Shown piece by piece: positions 9,732 to 18,201 of a DNA stretch of 64,000 nt. The position numbers were made by a program, and so were the translations under genes. The notes below the pieces were generated by a model. That model saw nothing but the letters and a program-made list of their open reading frames with translations. It searched no databases and was not told the origin of the DNA. Source of the DNA: Acidobacteriota bacterium (GTDB lineage Bacteria; Acidobacteriota; Thermoanaerobaculia; Multivoradales; SZUA-115); NCBI GenBank assembly GCA_024277255.1, contig JAJRVQ010000167.1, positions 30,114 through 94,113 of the forward strand, given 5' to 3'. The first letter of the stretch is position 1. The number at the start of each line of letters is the position of its first letter.

Positions 9732-11590
9732 GGCCCCTCTCCGGTGAAATCCAAGAAAACACCCAGGAAGCGACGATCGGAACTGGTCGGATCATGCATC
9801 ATCGCAACCTTTCCGCCCTCCACCGTCACCTCGATGCGGTAGTAGTAGACGCGCTCGTCACTCTCCGGGGTGAACGGGCTAGGCAGTCGAGCCACCGGTC
9901 TCGCCGTCAGCCGCAAACGGCTTCCCTGGCGTTTGGCCAGCGAGTCGAAACGGACCGCTGCCGAGCTGCCCGAGGCGCACAGGCGAACGGAGCCGTCGCC
10001 GAGCGCATGGACATCCACCGAGAGATCGAGCAGCGGCTGGCGAGTGACCACGAACAGCTCCGAGGTGGAGTCGCCGCGCAGCCAGACGCCGTTGGGGTGG
10101 CCCTCGTCGACAAAGAACGTCGCCCGGGGAACCAACCACAGTTTCTGATCGCCCCACAGTCGGGCCGCGTAGCCGGGAAGACGGCCGGCGGCGGCGAGCG
10201 TCACTTCCAGCGGTAGCCGTGGCGAGGAGAGGCTCGTCTCAAAGTTCGCGGTCGAGGATGAGGCGGAAGCCGAGACGGGCAAAGCAGCCGCCACCGCCGG
10301 CAGTGTCCACAGTGCCGCCGCCAGCCAGGCCAAGGAACCGGTGAGGCCACTGCTGAAACCACTGCTGAATCCACTGCTGAATCCACTGCGCCGCCCAGCC
10401 AACAACCACAGGGCCGGAGCGATCAGCGCCAGCCGCCGGTCGCCCAGGGCATCGACCGCCACCGAGTCCCGCTGCGGCCCGCTCCACACGACAGTCAACA
10501 GAGCGATCACCACGGCAGCGAGCAGCAGCCGCTGCTGGCGATCCCCACCGCGGATCAGCGCCAAGAGGAGAGCTGCCAGAGCGAAGGGAAAGAAGGCGAG
10601 CAAGCCGAGATGGCGCCCCGCCAGCAGATAGAGCAGGTTGCGCGGTGCGTTGGCCAACCCACCCAGACCGCTGAGTTCGAAACCGCCACCGCGCGCCTCG
10701 ATGGCGGCGGACTGTTCCGCCGGCTCCGCCACTCTTGCTGGCGTGGCACCTTTGAGCGCCCGCTCCCAAGCTCCCCGGCGCTGGTTCTGCGACGAAGAGA
10801 GGGGGAAGTCGCTGAGGAAGCGGGCGTGCAGAGTGGTCGGTCCTTCCACCCCGCCGACCAGCCGTCGCTGCAACGAACTCAAGACCAGAGTCACCACCAG
10901 CGCCGCACTGAGAAAGCCGACCAGGCCATTCAACCGGCGGGCGACAAGGAGGTCGACGAGAATCGCCACCGCGAAGATCCAAGCCAGTGGTGTGTGCGCC
11001 GCCGCCAGGCCGATCGCCATCCCGGCGACAGTCAAACCAATCCCCCGGCGCAAGTCCGAGTCCGTCCGCCGAGGTCGGCTACGGCGCCAGAGCCAAAGCG
11101 CAGCAAACAGAGAGGTCATCACGAAGGTCTCCGCCTGGGCGCGGAATAGGTAGGCCAGGCAGGCCGTACCGGCGACAAAACCGAGCCACCAGACGAGCGA
11201 TGGCGGATCCTCGAAGCGACCGCGCACCAGCAGCGCGGCGGCGAAAGCCAGCCACAAGAGGGCATTGAAGATCAGCAGTCCGCGACCGCCCAGTAGGGCG
11301 TAGATGGGCATAACGACCAGCGGATAGGCCAGCGGGCGGGCGTAATAGGAGGTGGCGCCGGTATCCGGGCTGAGCAGCGCCACCCCGCGCGGCCCCTGCG
11401 GCCAGCGTTCGAGCCCACGGCCAAGGTCGACGCGCTCGAAGAGGAGGTCGTGGTCGTGCCACAGGCTCTCGACCATCGACAGGTAGGTCGCCTCCTCCGC
11501 CGTCGGCACGGGCGCCACCGGCAGGGCGATGGCCAACCCCAACAGCACCGCCGCCAGGATGGGCAGCCACGCGCGCCCGGTTACATTCAC
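9728..11590 (-). CDS. Polytopic membrane protein, possible GT-C-like glycosyltransferase
   Basis: This is an integral membrane protein of about 620 residues with some ten hydrophobic helices in its first 470 residues and a soluble C-terminal domain. An acidic segment after the first helix (PVPTAEEATYLSMVESLWHDHD) resembles the first outer loop of GT-C (GT39/GT83-like) enzymes, which use polyprenyl-phosphate sugars. The similarity is too weak to name the family. I chose the GTG at 11590, four bases after the upstream stop. The longer frame to 11686 would run far into the upstream gene. A Gly-Phe-Ser-Ser repeat in a loop is encoded by the 12-base repeat at 10347-10390. Confidence 0.7.
   Translation of the reverse strand: MNVTGRAWLPILAAVLLGLAIALPVAPVPTAEEATYLSMVESLWHDHDLLFERVDLGRGLERWPQGPRGVALLSPDTGATSYYARPLAYPLVVMPIYALLGGRGLLIFNALLWLAFAAALLVRGRFEDPPSLVWWLGFVAGTACLAYLFRAQAETFVMTSLFAALWLWRRSRPRRTDSDLRRGIGLTVAGMAIGLAAAHTPLAWIFAVAILVDLLVARRLNGLVGFLSAALVVTLVLSSLQRRLVGGVEGPTTLHARFLSDFPLSSSQNQRRGAWERALKGATPARVAEPAEQSAAIEARGGGFELSGLGGLANAPRNLLYLLAGRHLGLLAFFPFALAALLLALIRGGDRQQRLLLAAVVIALLTVVWSGPQRDSVAVDALGDRRLALIAPALWLLAGRRSGFSSGFSSGFSSGLTGSLAWLAAALWTLPAVAAALPVSASASSSTANFETSLSSPRLPLEVTLAAAGRLPGYAARLWGDQKLWLVPRATFFVDEGHPNGVWLRGDSTSELFVVTRQPLLDLSVDVHALGDGSVRLCASGSSAAVRFDSLAKRQGSRLRLTARPVARLPSPFTPESDERVYYYRIEVTVEGGKVAMMHDPTSSDRRFLGVFLDFTGEGP
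10347..10390 (-). repeat. 12-base in-frame tandem repeat
   Basis: Three copies plus a partial copy of ccactgctgaat, the first copy ending in aaa. On the minus strand it encodes GFSS repeated in a loop between two membrane helices of the protein at 9728-11590. The unit is a multiple of three, so length changes would keep the frame. Confidence 0.85.
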
Positions 11591-11594
11591 CGGG

Positions 11595-14213
11595 TCATAT
11601 CCCGAAGTGCTCACCGGTCGGGCCGTTGACCCGGTCAAAGATGCGCTGGAGACGCTGCACCAGGGTGGCCGCCACGGCTTCGACACCGTGATGGGTCACA
11701 ATGTCCAGCTGTGCCCGCTCGGCCAGCGGCGCAACCTGTGCCGGCGCCGAGAAAGCTTGGCGCATGCATTGCGCGGCGTGCGCTTCATCCGGCTGTGCCC
11801 AGAGTCCACCCCGCGCGTAGGGTCCTTCGTCCTCTTCGATTTCGACCAGCCGGTAGCGCACCTGCAAACTGTTGTTGACCGTCATGAAGTCGGTGTTGCC
11901 GGAGTAGGCGGTGGCGATCACCGGTTTGCCGAGGACCATCGCCTCCGCCATGGTCAACCCGAAGCCCTCGGCGCGGTGCAGCGACACGTAACAGTCCGCC
12001 GCCGCCGCCAGCGCATGGACCTCCTCCTTGCTCAGGTACTCGTCGATCAGCCGCACGGGATAGTCGCCGATCAGCTCGGTGAGTTCTTCGACAGCCTGGG
12101 GAGCAAACTGGGAGTTGATCGTCTTGAGCACCAGCTGAACCGGCTCACTGGCCTCGAAGGCACGCTGAAAAGCGCGCACCAAACCCAACGGGTTCTTGCG
12201 CTGCGGGTAGCTCAAGAAATCGAAGGTGAAGAGGAAGGTGAAGGGCTCCGCGGAGAGATCGAGTCGCCGCCTCAGCGCCTGGATTGCCGATTCCTCGGGC
12301 AACTCGAAGGCTACCGGAAGGCCCACCTTGCGCACCGGTACTGGAGCGGCGGCACCGATGGCGTCCACACAGAAGCTGCTGGCGGTCCAGATCTCGTGGA
12401 AGTAGGCGAAGGAGGAGTCCCAGCTGCGAGGAAACTGCGCCAACTCCCACATCCAGTAGCCGACGTTGTACTTGCGCCGGAACTTCTCGTGGCCCAGATG
12501 CTCGAAGACGTGCGGCACCTGATCGGCGTTGACGAAGAAGAGATTGATGTCGTAGTCGTAGCTGTCCGAGAAATCTTGAAAGGAACGGTCACCGGTGCGC
12601 GAGGCCACCCCCAGTTCGAGGTTGCACAGAGCATAGGGAATGGCCGCCCGCTCCAGTGCGCGAATCAACCCCCGCACCCCTTCGCCCATCCCGCTTTCGG
12701 CGCTGATGTAGCCGCAGACGTTGACCCCCGCGCGAGTGATCGCCAGCTGTGAGACATGGCTGGCGACGAGTCCCGGTCCTGGGCCGTCGAGGGCCGGCCG
12801 TCCGGGACGCAGCCGGCGGCGCAGAGCCGCGGTTCGATCCTCACCCAGCGAACGCTTGAGGTGGTACTTGGCCTTGCTGGCCAGCTCACTGCGATAGAGA
12901 CGGCGCGCCGCCCGGCGGGCGTTTCCGGCCAGCGACATGCGAGCCTTGGCCTGCCCGCCCGCGCCTGCCTGCGGCGCCTCCCCGGCCTTGCCCGCCAGCA
13001 AGCCGGCCACCGGCTGGAGGAAGAGATCGGTCAAGCGGTACTCCGCCGGCCCGGCGACGAGCAGCCACTCGCCGAGGCGGCGATGGTCGCGGCCGAACGG
13101 ATCGGGATAGCCCTCGATCAGATCGTCGCGCGAACGGTAGAGATGGTAGAGCAGCCGCGAGAGAGAGCCGCCGGCACCTGTCTTGGCGGGTTGTTGCATC
13201 CACTCGAAGAAGGTCCCCTCGCCGGTTGCGAACGGATCGCCGAAGCGGAGCCGGTCCGGTCCCAGAGAGCGGTAGAAAGAGCGCGCGATGTCGGCCACGC
13301 GAGTCCCGTCCGCGAACTGGTCGTAGGCGTAGGCCCAGCCGCGAGTCTCCTGCCATCCCGCCGCCAGCAGGTGATCTCGATAGGCCAGGTAGAGTTCACG
13401 CGCTTGCCCGATGTCGCCCAGCCGAAAGCGATTCTGGTGCTTCGAGACTCTGTCGATATCGTGTGGATCGAAGCCGCTGAAGTGGAAAAACTGAAGCGGT
13501 CGGCCATTGACCCGCGCCGCCCCCTCGGGACCGTCGAGGGTGACGGTACGGCCATGAAGATTCCAGTAGGCGACGTTGTAGCCCGGGTCCTTGAGCAGAT
13601 GAACGCCGAGGAACAAGCTGGGAACCAGGTCGATCCACTTCTGATCGACGAAGAGCCCCTTCGGGATGTCGACGACGCACCGATCGTAGACGCGGCGGTG
13701 CCACCAGTCGAGCAACGGCATCGCCGCCTCCGCGCCCGACAGTGCGATGAAACCGAGATTGTAGGCGCCGGCCTGCAAGATGTGAGTCTCACCCGGCAGG
13801 TAGTCGTCGTCGATCGGCGTATCGAGGTGCGGCGTCAAGGCCACCGCATACTCGTCGAGCAAAGAACTCAGCCCTTCCAACCGGTTCATCACCTGGATGT
13901 CCGGGTCGAAGTAGATGAGCTTCTCCGCCCCGTGATGGGCGAACAGGTGGCGCATGAAAGCCGGTTTGACGGCGGTGTTGAGTTCGAGGATGGTGTACTT
14001 GAAGGCGAAGTCCTCGAACCTCTCGATCCCCAGCTCCTCGGCGGTGATCACCTCGAAGGGCTCGCCGGCCGGATCGAAGCAGCCCTCGATTCGATCGACC
14101 AGGCAGACAAAGACCCGAGATCGCGGGTGGTGGCGGAGGAACGAGCGCGCCAGTACCCGCGCGAAGGGCAGGTAGTTCTTCGACACGATGGTGCAAGCCG
14201 TCAGCTCTCTCAC
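11595..14213 (-). CDS. Two-domain glycosyltransferase (GT-A-like plus GT-B/GT4)
   Basis: This 872-residue fused enzyme probably acts in the cytoplasm on a lipid-linked glycan. Residues 1-290 look like a GT-A fold. They start with TACTIVSKNYLPFARVLARS and carry a metal-binding YFDPDIQV motif near residue 100, then HFSGFDP. Residues about 430-480 are a linker. Residues about 490-870 are a GT4-type GT-B domain with FLFTFDFLSYPQRKNP and the nucleotide-sugar motif HRAEGFGLTMAEAM. The ATGA overlap at 14210-14213 couples it to the upstream GT4 gene. One protein may add two sugars in sequence, but the substrates cannot be read from the sequence. Confidence 0.88.
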   Translation of the reverse strand: MRELTACTIVSKNYLPFARVLARSFLRHHPRSRVFVCLVDRIEGCFDPAGEPFEVITAEELGIERFEDFAFKYTILELNTAVKPAFMRHLFAHHGAEKLIYFDPDIQVMNRLEGLSSLLDEYAVALTPHLDTPIDDDYLPGETHILQAGAYNLGFIALSGAEAAMPLLDWWHRRVYDRCVVDIPKGLFVDQKWIDLVPSLFLGVHLLKDPGYNVAYWNLHGRTVTLDGPEGAARVNGRPLQFFHFSGFDPHDIDRVSKHQNRFRLGDIGQARELYLAYRDHLLAAGWQETRGWAYAYDQFADGTRVADIARSFYRSLGPDRLRFGDPFATGEGTFFEWMQQPAKTGAGGSLSRLLYHLYRSRDDLIEGYPDPFGRDHRRLGEWLLVAGPAEYRLTDLFLQPVAGLLAGKAGEAPQAGAGGQAKARMSLAGNARRAARRLYRSELASKAKYHLKRSLGEDRTAALRRRLRPGRPALDGPGPGLVASHVSQLAITRAGVNVCGYISAESGMGEGVRGLIRALERAAIPYALCNLELGVASRTGDRSFQDFSDSYDYDINLFFVNADQVPHVFEHLGHEKFRRKYNVGYWMWELAQFPRSWDSSFAYFHEIWTASSFCVDAIGAAAPVPVRKVGLPVAFELPEESAIQALRRRLDLSAEPFTFLFTFDFLSYPQRKNPLGLVRAFQRAFEASEPVQLVLKTINSQFAPQAVEELTELIGDYPVRLIDEYLSKEEVHALAAAADCYVSLHRAEGFGLTMAEAMVLGKPVIATAYSGNTDFMTVNNSLQVRYRLVEIEEDEGPYARGGLWAQPDEAHAAQCMRQAFSAPAQVAPLAERAQLDIVTHHGVEAVAATLVQRLQRIFDRVNGPTGEHFGI

Positions 14214-15439
14214 TGGCCGTTCTCCGCGGCGAGGCCGGGTTGCGGCGAGAGCGCCGCCTCGTTGTCAAGATGGCTCACATCGTTGCGGGAACGCACGCCG
14301 TGGGTGTAGCTGCGGAGCAGACGGCGAGCCGACTCCCGCCATGAAAAACGGCGGGCTCGCTCCAGCCCCGCCTGGCGCAAGCGGGCAGCGAGACCGGGTT
14401 CGGCCAGCAGGCGAGTGAGGCCGGCAGCGATCGATGCCGTCTCCCGCGCATCGACGAGGAGTGCCGCCTCCCCCACCACCTCGGGCAGCGAAGAGCTGTC
14501 GCCGGTCAGCACCACGGTGCCGCAGGCCATCGCTTCGAGCGGTGGCAAACCGAAGCCCTCGGCCAAGGAGGGATAGGCGAGCAGGTCGGCGCCGCCGTAG
14601 AGGGCGGGCAGGTCGGCCTCCTCCACCCGGCCGAGGAAACGTACCCTCTCCTCCAATCCAAGACGGACGACTACCGCCGCGGGATCCGTTTGAGCGCCGG
14701 CACCTGACCAGCCCGCACCACCGGCCACGGCGAGAAGATGTCCGCCGGCAAGCTCTGGGCTCAACCCGGCAAAGGCCTCGATCAAGCGCGCCAGGTTCTT
14801 GCGCGGCTCGCGAGTACCGACGCTCAGCAGGTAGGGCCGATCGAGACCGTGCCGAGAGCGCACGCGGCGCACCTCCTCATCGCTCGGCGGGGCAAAGCGC
14901 CCATCGACCGCGGGAGGGATCACGGAGATCTCGTCGCGCAGGGCGAGATAGTTCTCCACCTCTCGCCGGCTGCTTTCGGAAATCGTACTCAGCCGCGCTC
15001 CCCGCGCCAGCGCTCGGGCCAGCCCACGGGTGCAGTGAAGGCGATTCTCCACCGTGTGGGCCGCCGGCAGGGTGAGAAAGGTGAGGTCGTAGACGGTGAA
15101 CAACACGGGGCCACGGTATCTGCGCGGGACGCTGTGCGTGGTGCAATGAAAAAGGTCGACCTCGCCATCGATCGGTGCCCGTTGTGGTTTGAGTTTGAAA
15201 CAGGCCGGCAACTGAGCGCCCGCAACCGCCCCGGCGAGCACCTGGGTGAGGATGGCGAGGGTCTCCTTCTCCGAGTCGCCGGCCGGCAACGGCTGGTACA
15301 GCGAATACAGAAGAAAGCGATGGTCATCCAGCTTGCCCTCCCCCGCCAGCGCAGCCAACCCCGCCAGCAGACCAGCCGTGTAGCGGCCGATCCCATCGGG
15401 TGGCCCCAGAGCCTTGCTGATGTCAATGCCGATGCGCAC
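14210..15439 (-). CDS. Glycosyltransferase family 4
   Basis: This 409-residue GT-B enzyme begins MRIGIDISKALGPPDGIGRY, the Gly-rich acceptor-side loop typical of GT4. VGTREPRKNLARLIEAF lies mid-protein. The donor-binding end carries LAYPSLAEGFGLPPLEAMACGT, with the EGFGLPPLE signature. It is one of several GT4 enzymes in the locus, each likely adding one sugar to the repeat unit. The stop overlaps the start of the two-domain glycosyltransferase. The gene begins only six bases after the small coiled-coil protein at 15446, so it is clearly in an operon. Confidence 0.92.
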   Translation of the reverse strand: MRIGIDISKALGPPDGIGRYTAGLLAGLAALAGEGKLDDHRFLLYSLYQPLPAGDSEKETLAILTQVLAGAVAGAQLPACFKLKPQRAPIDGEVDLFHCTTHSVPRRYRGPVLFTVYDLTFLTLPAAHTVENRLHCTRGLARALARGARLSTISESSRREVENYLALRDEISVIPPAVDGRFAPPSDEEVRRVRSRHGLDRPYLLSVGTREPRKNLARLIEAFAGLSPELAGGHLLAVAGGAGWSGAGAQTDPAAVVVRLGLEERVRFLGRVEEADLPALYGGADLLAYPSLAEGFGLPPLEAMACGTVVLTGDSSSLPEVVGEAALLVDARETASIAAGLTRLLAEPGLAARLRQAGLERARRFSWRESARRLLRSYTHGVRSRNDVSHLDNEAALSPQPGLAAENGQ

Positions 15440-15445
15440 AGCGGA

Positions 15446-15829
15446 TCAGTAGGGACTCTCGCCGGCCAGCCGATCCTCGCCGAGCCGTTCGAGTTCGCGC
15501 AGCAGCCGTTCGGCCGTCTCTTGGTTCAGCGCCCCCGTGTCGCGGGCGCGCTCCACTTCCGCCGCCGTCTGCCGGCTTTGCAGATATCCGCCTACCGCTT
15601 CCAGTTCGGGCTCGATCTTCTCGGCCAAGCGAGCGGAGTTCTCCGCCAGCTGCGCGCTGATGGCATCTTGCGCCGATCGCAACTCGGTGAGCTGGCGCTG
15701 GGTCAGTTGCACCGCGGTGAGCAGGTCGTGGTGCCGTGCCCGCATGATGGTGGCAAGGCGCCAGGCCAGCACCAGACCGGCCACCACCATCACGGCAGCC
15801 AGTCCGATGCCGATGTACAGAGGATTCAT
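15446..15829 (-). CDS. Small single-pass membrane protein with coiled coil
   Basis: This 127-residue protein of unknown function has an N-terminal membrane helix (about residues 4-25, IGIGLAAVMVVAGLVLAWRL). A long Gln/Glu/Leu-rich stretch follows (about 30-115) with heptad spacing, likely a coiled coil. No enzyme motif is seen. It sits inside the glycosyltransferase operon, six bases before the GT4 gene, and may organise or tether the machinery; this is inference. A 15-base tandem repeat ends seven bases before the ATG and could affect its translation. Confidence 0.65.
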   Translation of the reverse strand: MNPLYIGIGLAAVMVVAGLVLAWRLATIMRARHHDLLTAVQLTQRQLTELRSAQDAISAQLAENSARLAEKIEPELEAVGGYLQSRQTAAEVERARDTGALNQETAERLLRELERLGEDRLAGESPY

Positions 15830-15835
15830 CGCGTC

Positions 15836-15880
15836 ACAGTAGCTTTCGACACAGTAACCTTCGACACAGTAACTTTCGAC
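15836..15880. repeat. 15-base tandem repeat before a start codon
   Basis: Three copies of acagtaactttcgac (one or two bases differ between copies) and a decayed fourth to 15895. The block sits immediately upstream of the minus-strand ATG at 15829, in the place of its ribosome site. No Shine-Dalgarno sequence is visible there. Confidence 0.85.
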
Positions 15881-15993
15881 AGCCCAATCTTCGAGAGAAC
15901 GGCTACCCGGAAATCAAGCGGGGAGATCGTCGCCAAAAGCCAGCGACTCGCGACAGCCGCATGCCCCCCGAATGGCGGCAACTTACCACACCC

Positions 15994-16926
15994 TCAACCC
16001 TCATCCGCCTCTCCTGAAACCGCCGCCAGCACCTCTTCTCGCAACCGTAAATCTCTCTCCCCACGATACTTGCGCCGCAGGTACGAGTGCAGCAACCAGC
16101 GCTGCCAACTCGCTCGATGGCGGCGATAGTAAAGCAGTTGGCTGCGTCGATACTCGATCGCCGCGCGGCGCGCGCCACTCTCTGCCGCCGGCGCCGCTCC
16201 CGCAGAGTGAGTCAAGGGGGAACCCGAGGAGGAACCCGACTTCTCATGGAAGGCGACGGCGGAACTCTCTTGCGCCAGCTTCCAACCCGCCTTGCGCAGC
16301 CGCAGACAGAGATCGGCGTCCTCGTAATAGAGGAAGAAACTCTCGTCAAAGCCGCCCACCTGCTCGAAAGCCCGGCGCCGAACCAGGGCGCAAGCAGCGG
16401 TGAACCAGCCGCCGGCACCCAGCCGCCTCAAGGCGCGGCAGAGCGGACCATGGTTGAAGGGATGGCCCTCGAAACGGTTGGTCAGCCGGCGCACCGCCTC
16501 GCCGACCAAGCCGACATCCGGCGCCCAACTGGTTTGTAGCCTTCCATCCGGGTAGCGCAGTTGCGGAGCCACCAGGGCGAGATCGTCCTCTTCCACCATC
16601 CGCCCGACCAGACCGTCGAGGCAGCCGTCGGCCAGCCAAGCGTCGTTGTTGAGCAACAGCAGGGCGTCTCCCCGTGCCAGCTGTGCCACCCGATTGTTGG
16701 CCGCTCCGAAACCGATGTTCTCGCCGATCTCCACCACCTGGACTCCGGGGTAATTCTGGCGCACGAAGGCCACCGAGCCATCCCGCGAGCCATTGTCGGC
16801 GAGGAGGATCTCCAAGTGTTCCACCGCGCCCGCCTGGGCGTCGAGCGCCGCCGGGCCAAGACTCGACAGGCACCGATCGAGGTACTGCTCGCCGTTGTGG
16901 TTGACGATCAAAACCGAGATCAACAT
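15994..16926 (-). CDS. Glycosyltransferase family 2
   Basis: This is a 310-residue GT-A enzyme of the rhamnosyltransferase-like GT2 type. ISVLIVNHNGEQYLDRCL opens the protein, followed by LLADNGSRDGS, the GENIGFGAANN motif and LLLNNDAWL with the metal-binding Asp. GWFTAACALVRRRAFEQVGGFDESFFLYYEDADLC supplies the second acidic site. I placed the start at the ATG at 16926, which overlaps the upstream GT4 stop (ATGTTGA). The longer frame to 16959 would overlap it further. The final 60 residues are Arg-rich, perhaps membrane-associated. Confidence 0.9.
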   Translation of the reverse strand: MLISVLIVNHNGEQYLDRCLSSLGPAALDAQAGAVEHLEILLADNGSRDGSVAFVRQNYPGVQVVEIGENIGFGAANNRVAQLARGDALLLLNNDAWLADGCLDGLVGRMVEEDDLALVAPQLRYPDGRLQTSWAPDVGLVGEAVRRLTNRFEGHPFNHGPLCRALRRLGAGGWFTAACALVRRRAFEQVGGFDESFFLYYEDADLCLRLRKAGWKLAQESSAVAFHEKSGSSSGSPLTHSAGAAPAAESGARRAAIEYRRSQLLYYRRHRASWQRWLLHSYLRRKYRGERDLRLREEVLAAVSGEADEG

Positions 16927-18059
16927 CGCACCTGCGCCCGCTTCAGCTCTTCGATCCACCGTTGTGCCGAGCGACGCCAGCTGAGCGACGCCAGCCGCTC
17001 GGCGGCCTCGACCTTGATCCGCTCCTGAGTTTCGCTAGAAGCCGCCAGGATTCGCTGTGCGACCTGCTCCGTCGAGCCGGCATCGAGGCGCTCGACCCGG
17101 TAGGGATAGGCGGGCCAAAGATCATCCAGCGCCAGGCCGGAAGCGACGATCGCCGGCGTCCCACAGGCCAGCGATTCCAGAGGCGGCAGGCCGTAACCCT
17201 CGTAGGAGGAGAGGTAGAAGGTCGCCTCGGCGCCGCGCAGCAAGGGTGAGACGGCGGCCTCCGGAACGTAGCCCAACCGCCGCACCCGATCCGCCAGGCC
17301 GAGTTTCTCCATGCGCTCGCGCAAACGCCGCGGACTGCGCAACCGATCAGGACCCGCGATGACCAGAGAAAGGGCCGTGAACTGCTGGCTGAGGGCTGAA
17401 AAGGCCTCGACCATCGCCTCCGGCTGCCGCCGGTCGAGCAACGCTCCCAGATAGAGCAAATAGGGCGGGTGGACTCCCAACTCGGCCAAGATCCGGCGAT
17501 CATCGGCCACCTCACTCGGCTCGGCGGGCCGGAAGCGCTCCTCGACCGCCAGCGGTACGACACCGATCCTCTCCACATCGAGAGCATAGCTCTTCGCCAC
17601 CTCGCGGCGCATCGTCTCCGTGTCGGTGAGCACCCGTGCCGCCTTGGCACAGGCGCGCCGCGCCAGCAACCGGCGGCGCCAGCGCTGGCGCCAACCGAAC
17701 TCCTCCGGCAAGCACTCGAAAGAGAGGTCGTGAATGGTCACCACGCCGGGAATGCGCCCCCCGGGCGGCAAGCTGTAAGAGGGCGAAAAAACCAGTTCCG
17801 CTCCCCAGTCGGAGAGTGCGCCGGGCAGGGAGAGTTGCTCCCAGAGAACCACCTTACCTGCCGCCGGCCGGCGGGCGAAGATCGGCTCGATCGCCCGCTG
17901 CTCGAACAGAGGATCTTCGAACGGTGGGCCGTTCATGAACAGACCACACCGCCAGCCGGAGGGGGCGATCTCGGCAAAGCCACGCAGCAGACCGGCCAGA
18001 TACCGGCCGACTCCGGTGCGCTCTCCTTCCAGCTCATGGGCCACTATGCCGACTCGCAT
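16920..18059 (-). CDS. Glycosyltransferase family 4
   Basis: This is a 379-residue GT-B enzyme. It begins MRVGIVAHELEGERTGVGRYLAGLL, which sets the start at 18059. The open frame continues upstream to 18536 but encodes low-complexity sequence against the divergent gene. Mid-protein it carries LLYLGALLDRRQPEAMVEAF. Near residue 300 is SSYEGYGLPPLESLACGTPAIVAS with the EGYGLPPLE donor motif. It is the first gene of the minus-strand glycan operon. Its promoter should lie in 18060-18201, shared with the divergent lipoprotein gene. Confidence 0.92.
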   Translation of the reverse strand: MRVGIVAHELEGERTGVGRYLAGLLRGFAEIAPSGWRCGLFMNGPPFEDPLFEQRAIEPIFARRPAAGKVVLWEQLSLPGALSDWGAELVFSPSYSLPPGGRIPGVVTIHDLSFECLPEEFGWRQRWRRRLLARRACAKAARVLTDTETMRREVAKSYALDVERIGVVPLAVEERFRPAEPSEVADDRRILAELGVHPPYLLYLGALLDRRQPEAMVEAFSALSQQFTALSLVIAGPDRLRSPRRLRERMEKLGLADRVRRLGYVPEAAVSPLLRGAEATFYLSSYEGYGLPPLESLACGTPAIVASGLALDDLWPAYPYRVERLDAGSTEQVAQRILAASSETQERIKVEAAERLASLSWRRSAQRWIEELKRAQVRC

Positions 18060-18201
18060 CGGCCGAACCGTACACCAGATCGACAGATCTGGGCCGCTGC
18101 GCGGTAGCATTTGGCCGATCTCAGCTGCGGACCGAGTATCGTAGCGGGTAGTCCGTCGGGCCGCGGCGATGGATTCTCTTCTCGACCCAAAAGGATCCAC
18201 G

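Noticed and set aside
12756..14309. Long plus-strand open frame opposite the two-domain glycosyltransferase
   Set aside because: Composition is that of an antisense shadow in GC-rich DNA (Arg, Gln, Asp, Val runs) with no domain; the minus strand carries clear glycosyltransferase motifs.
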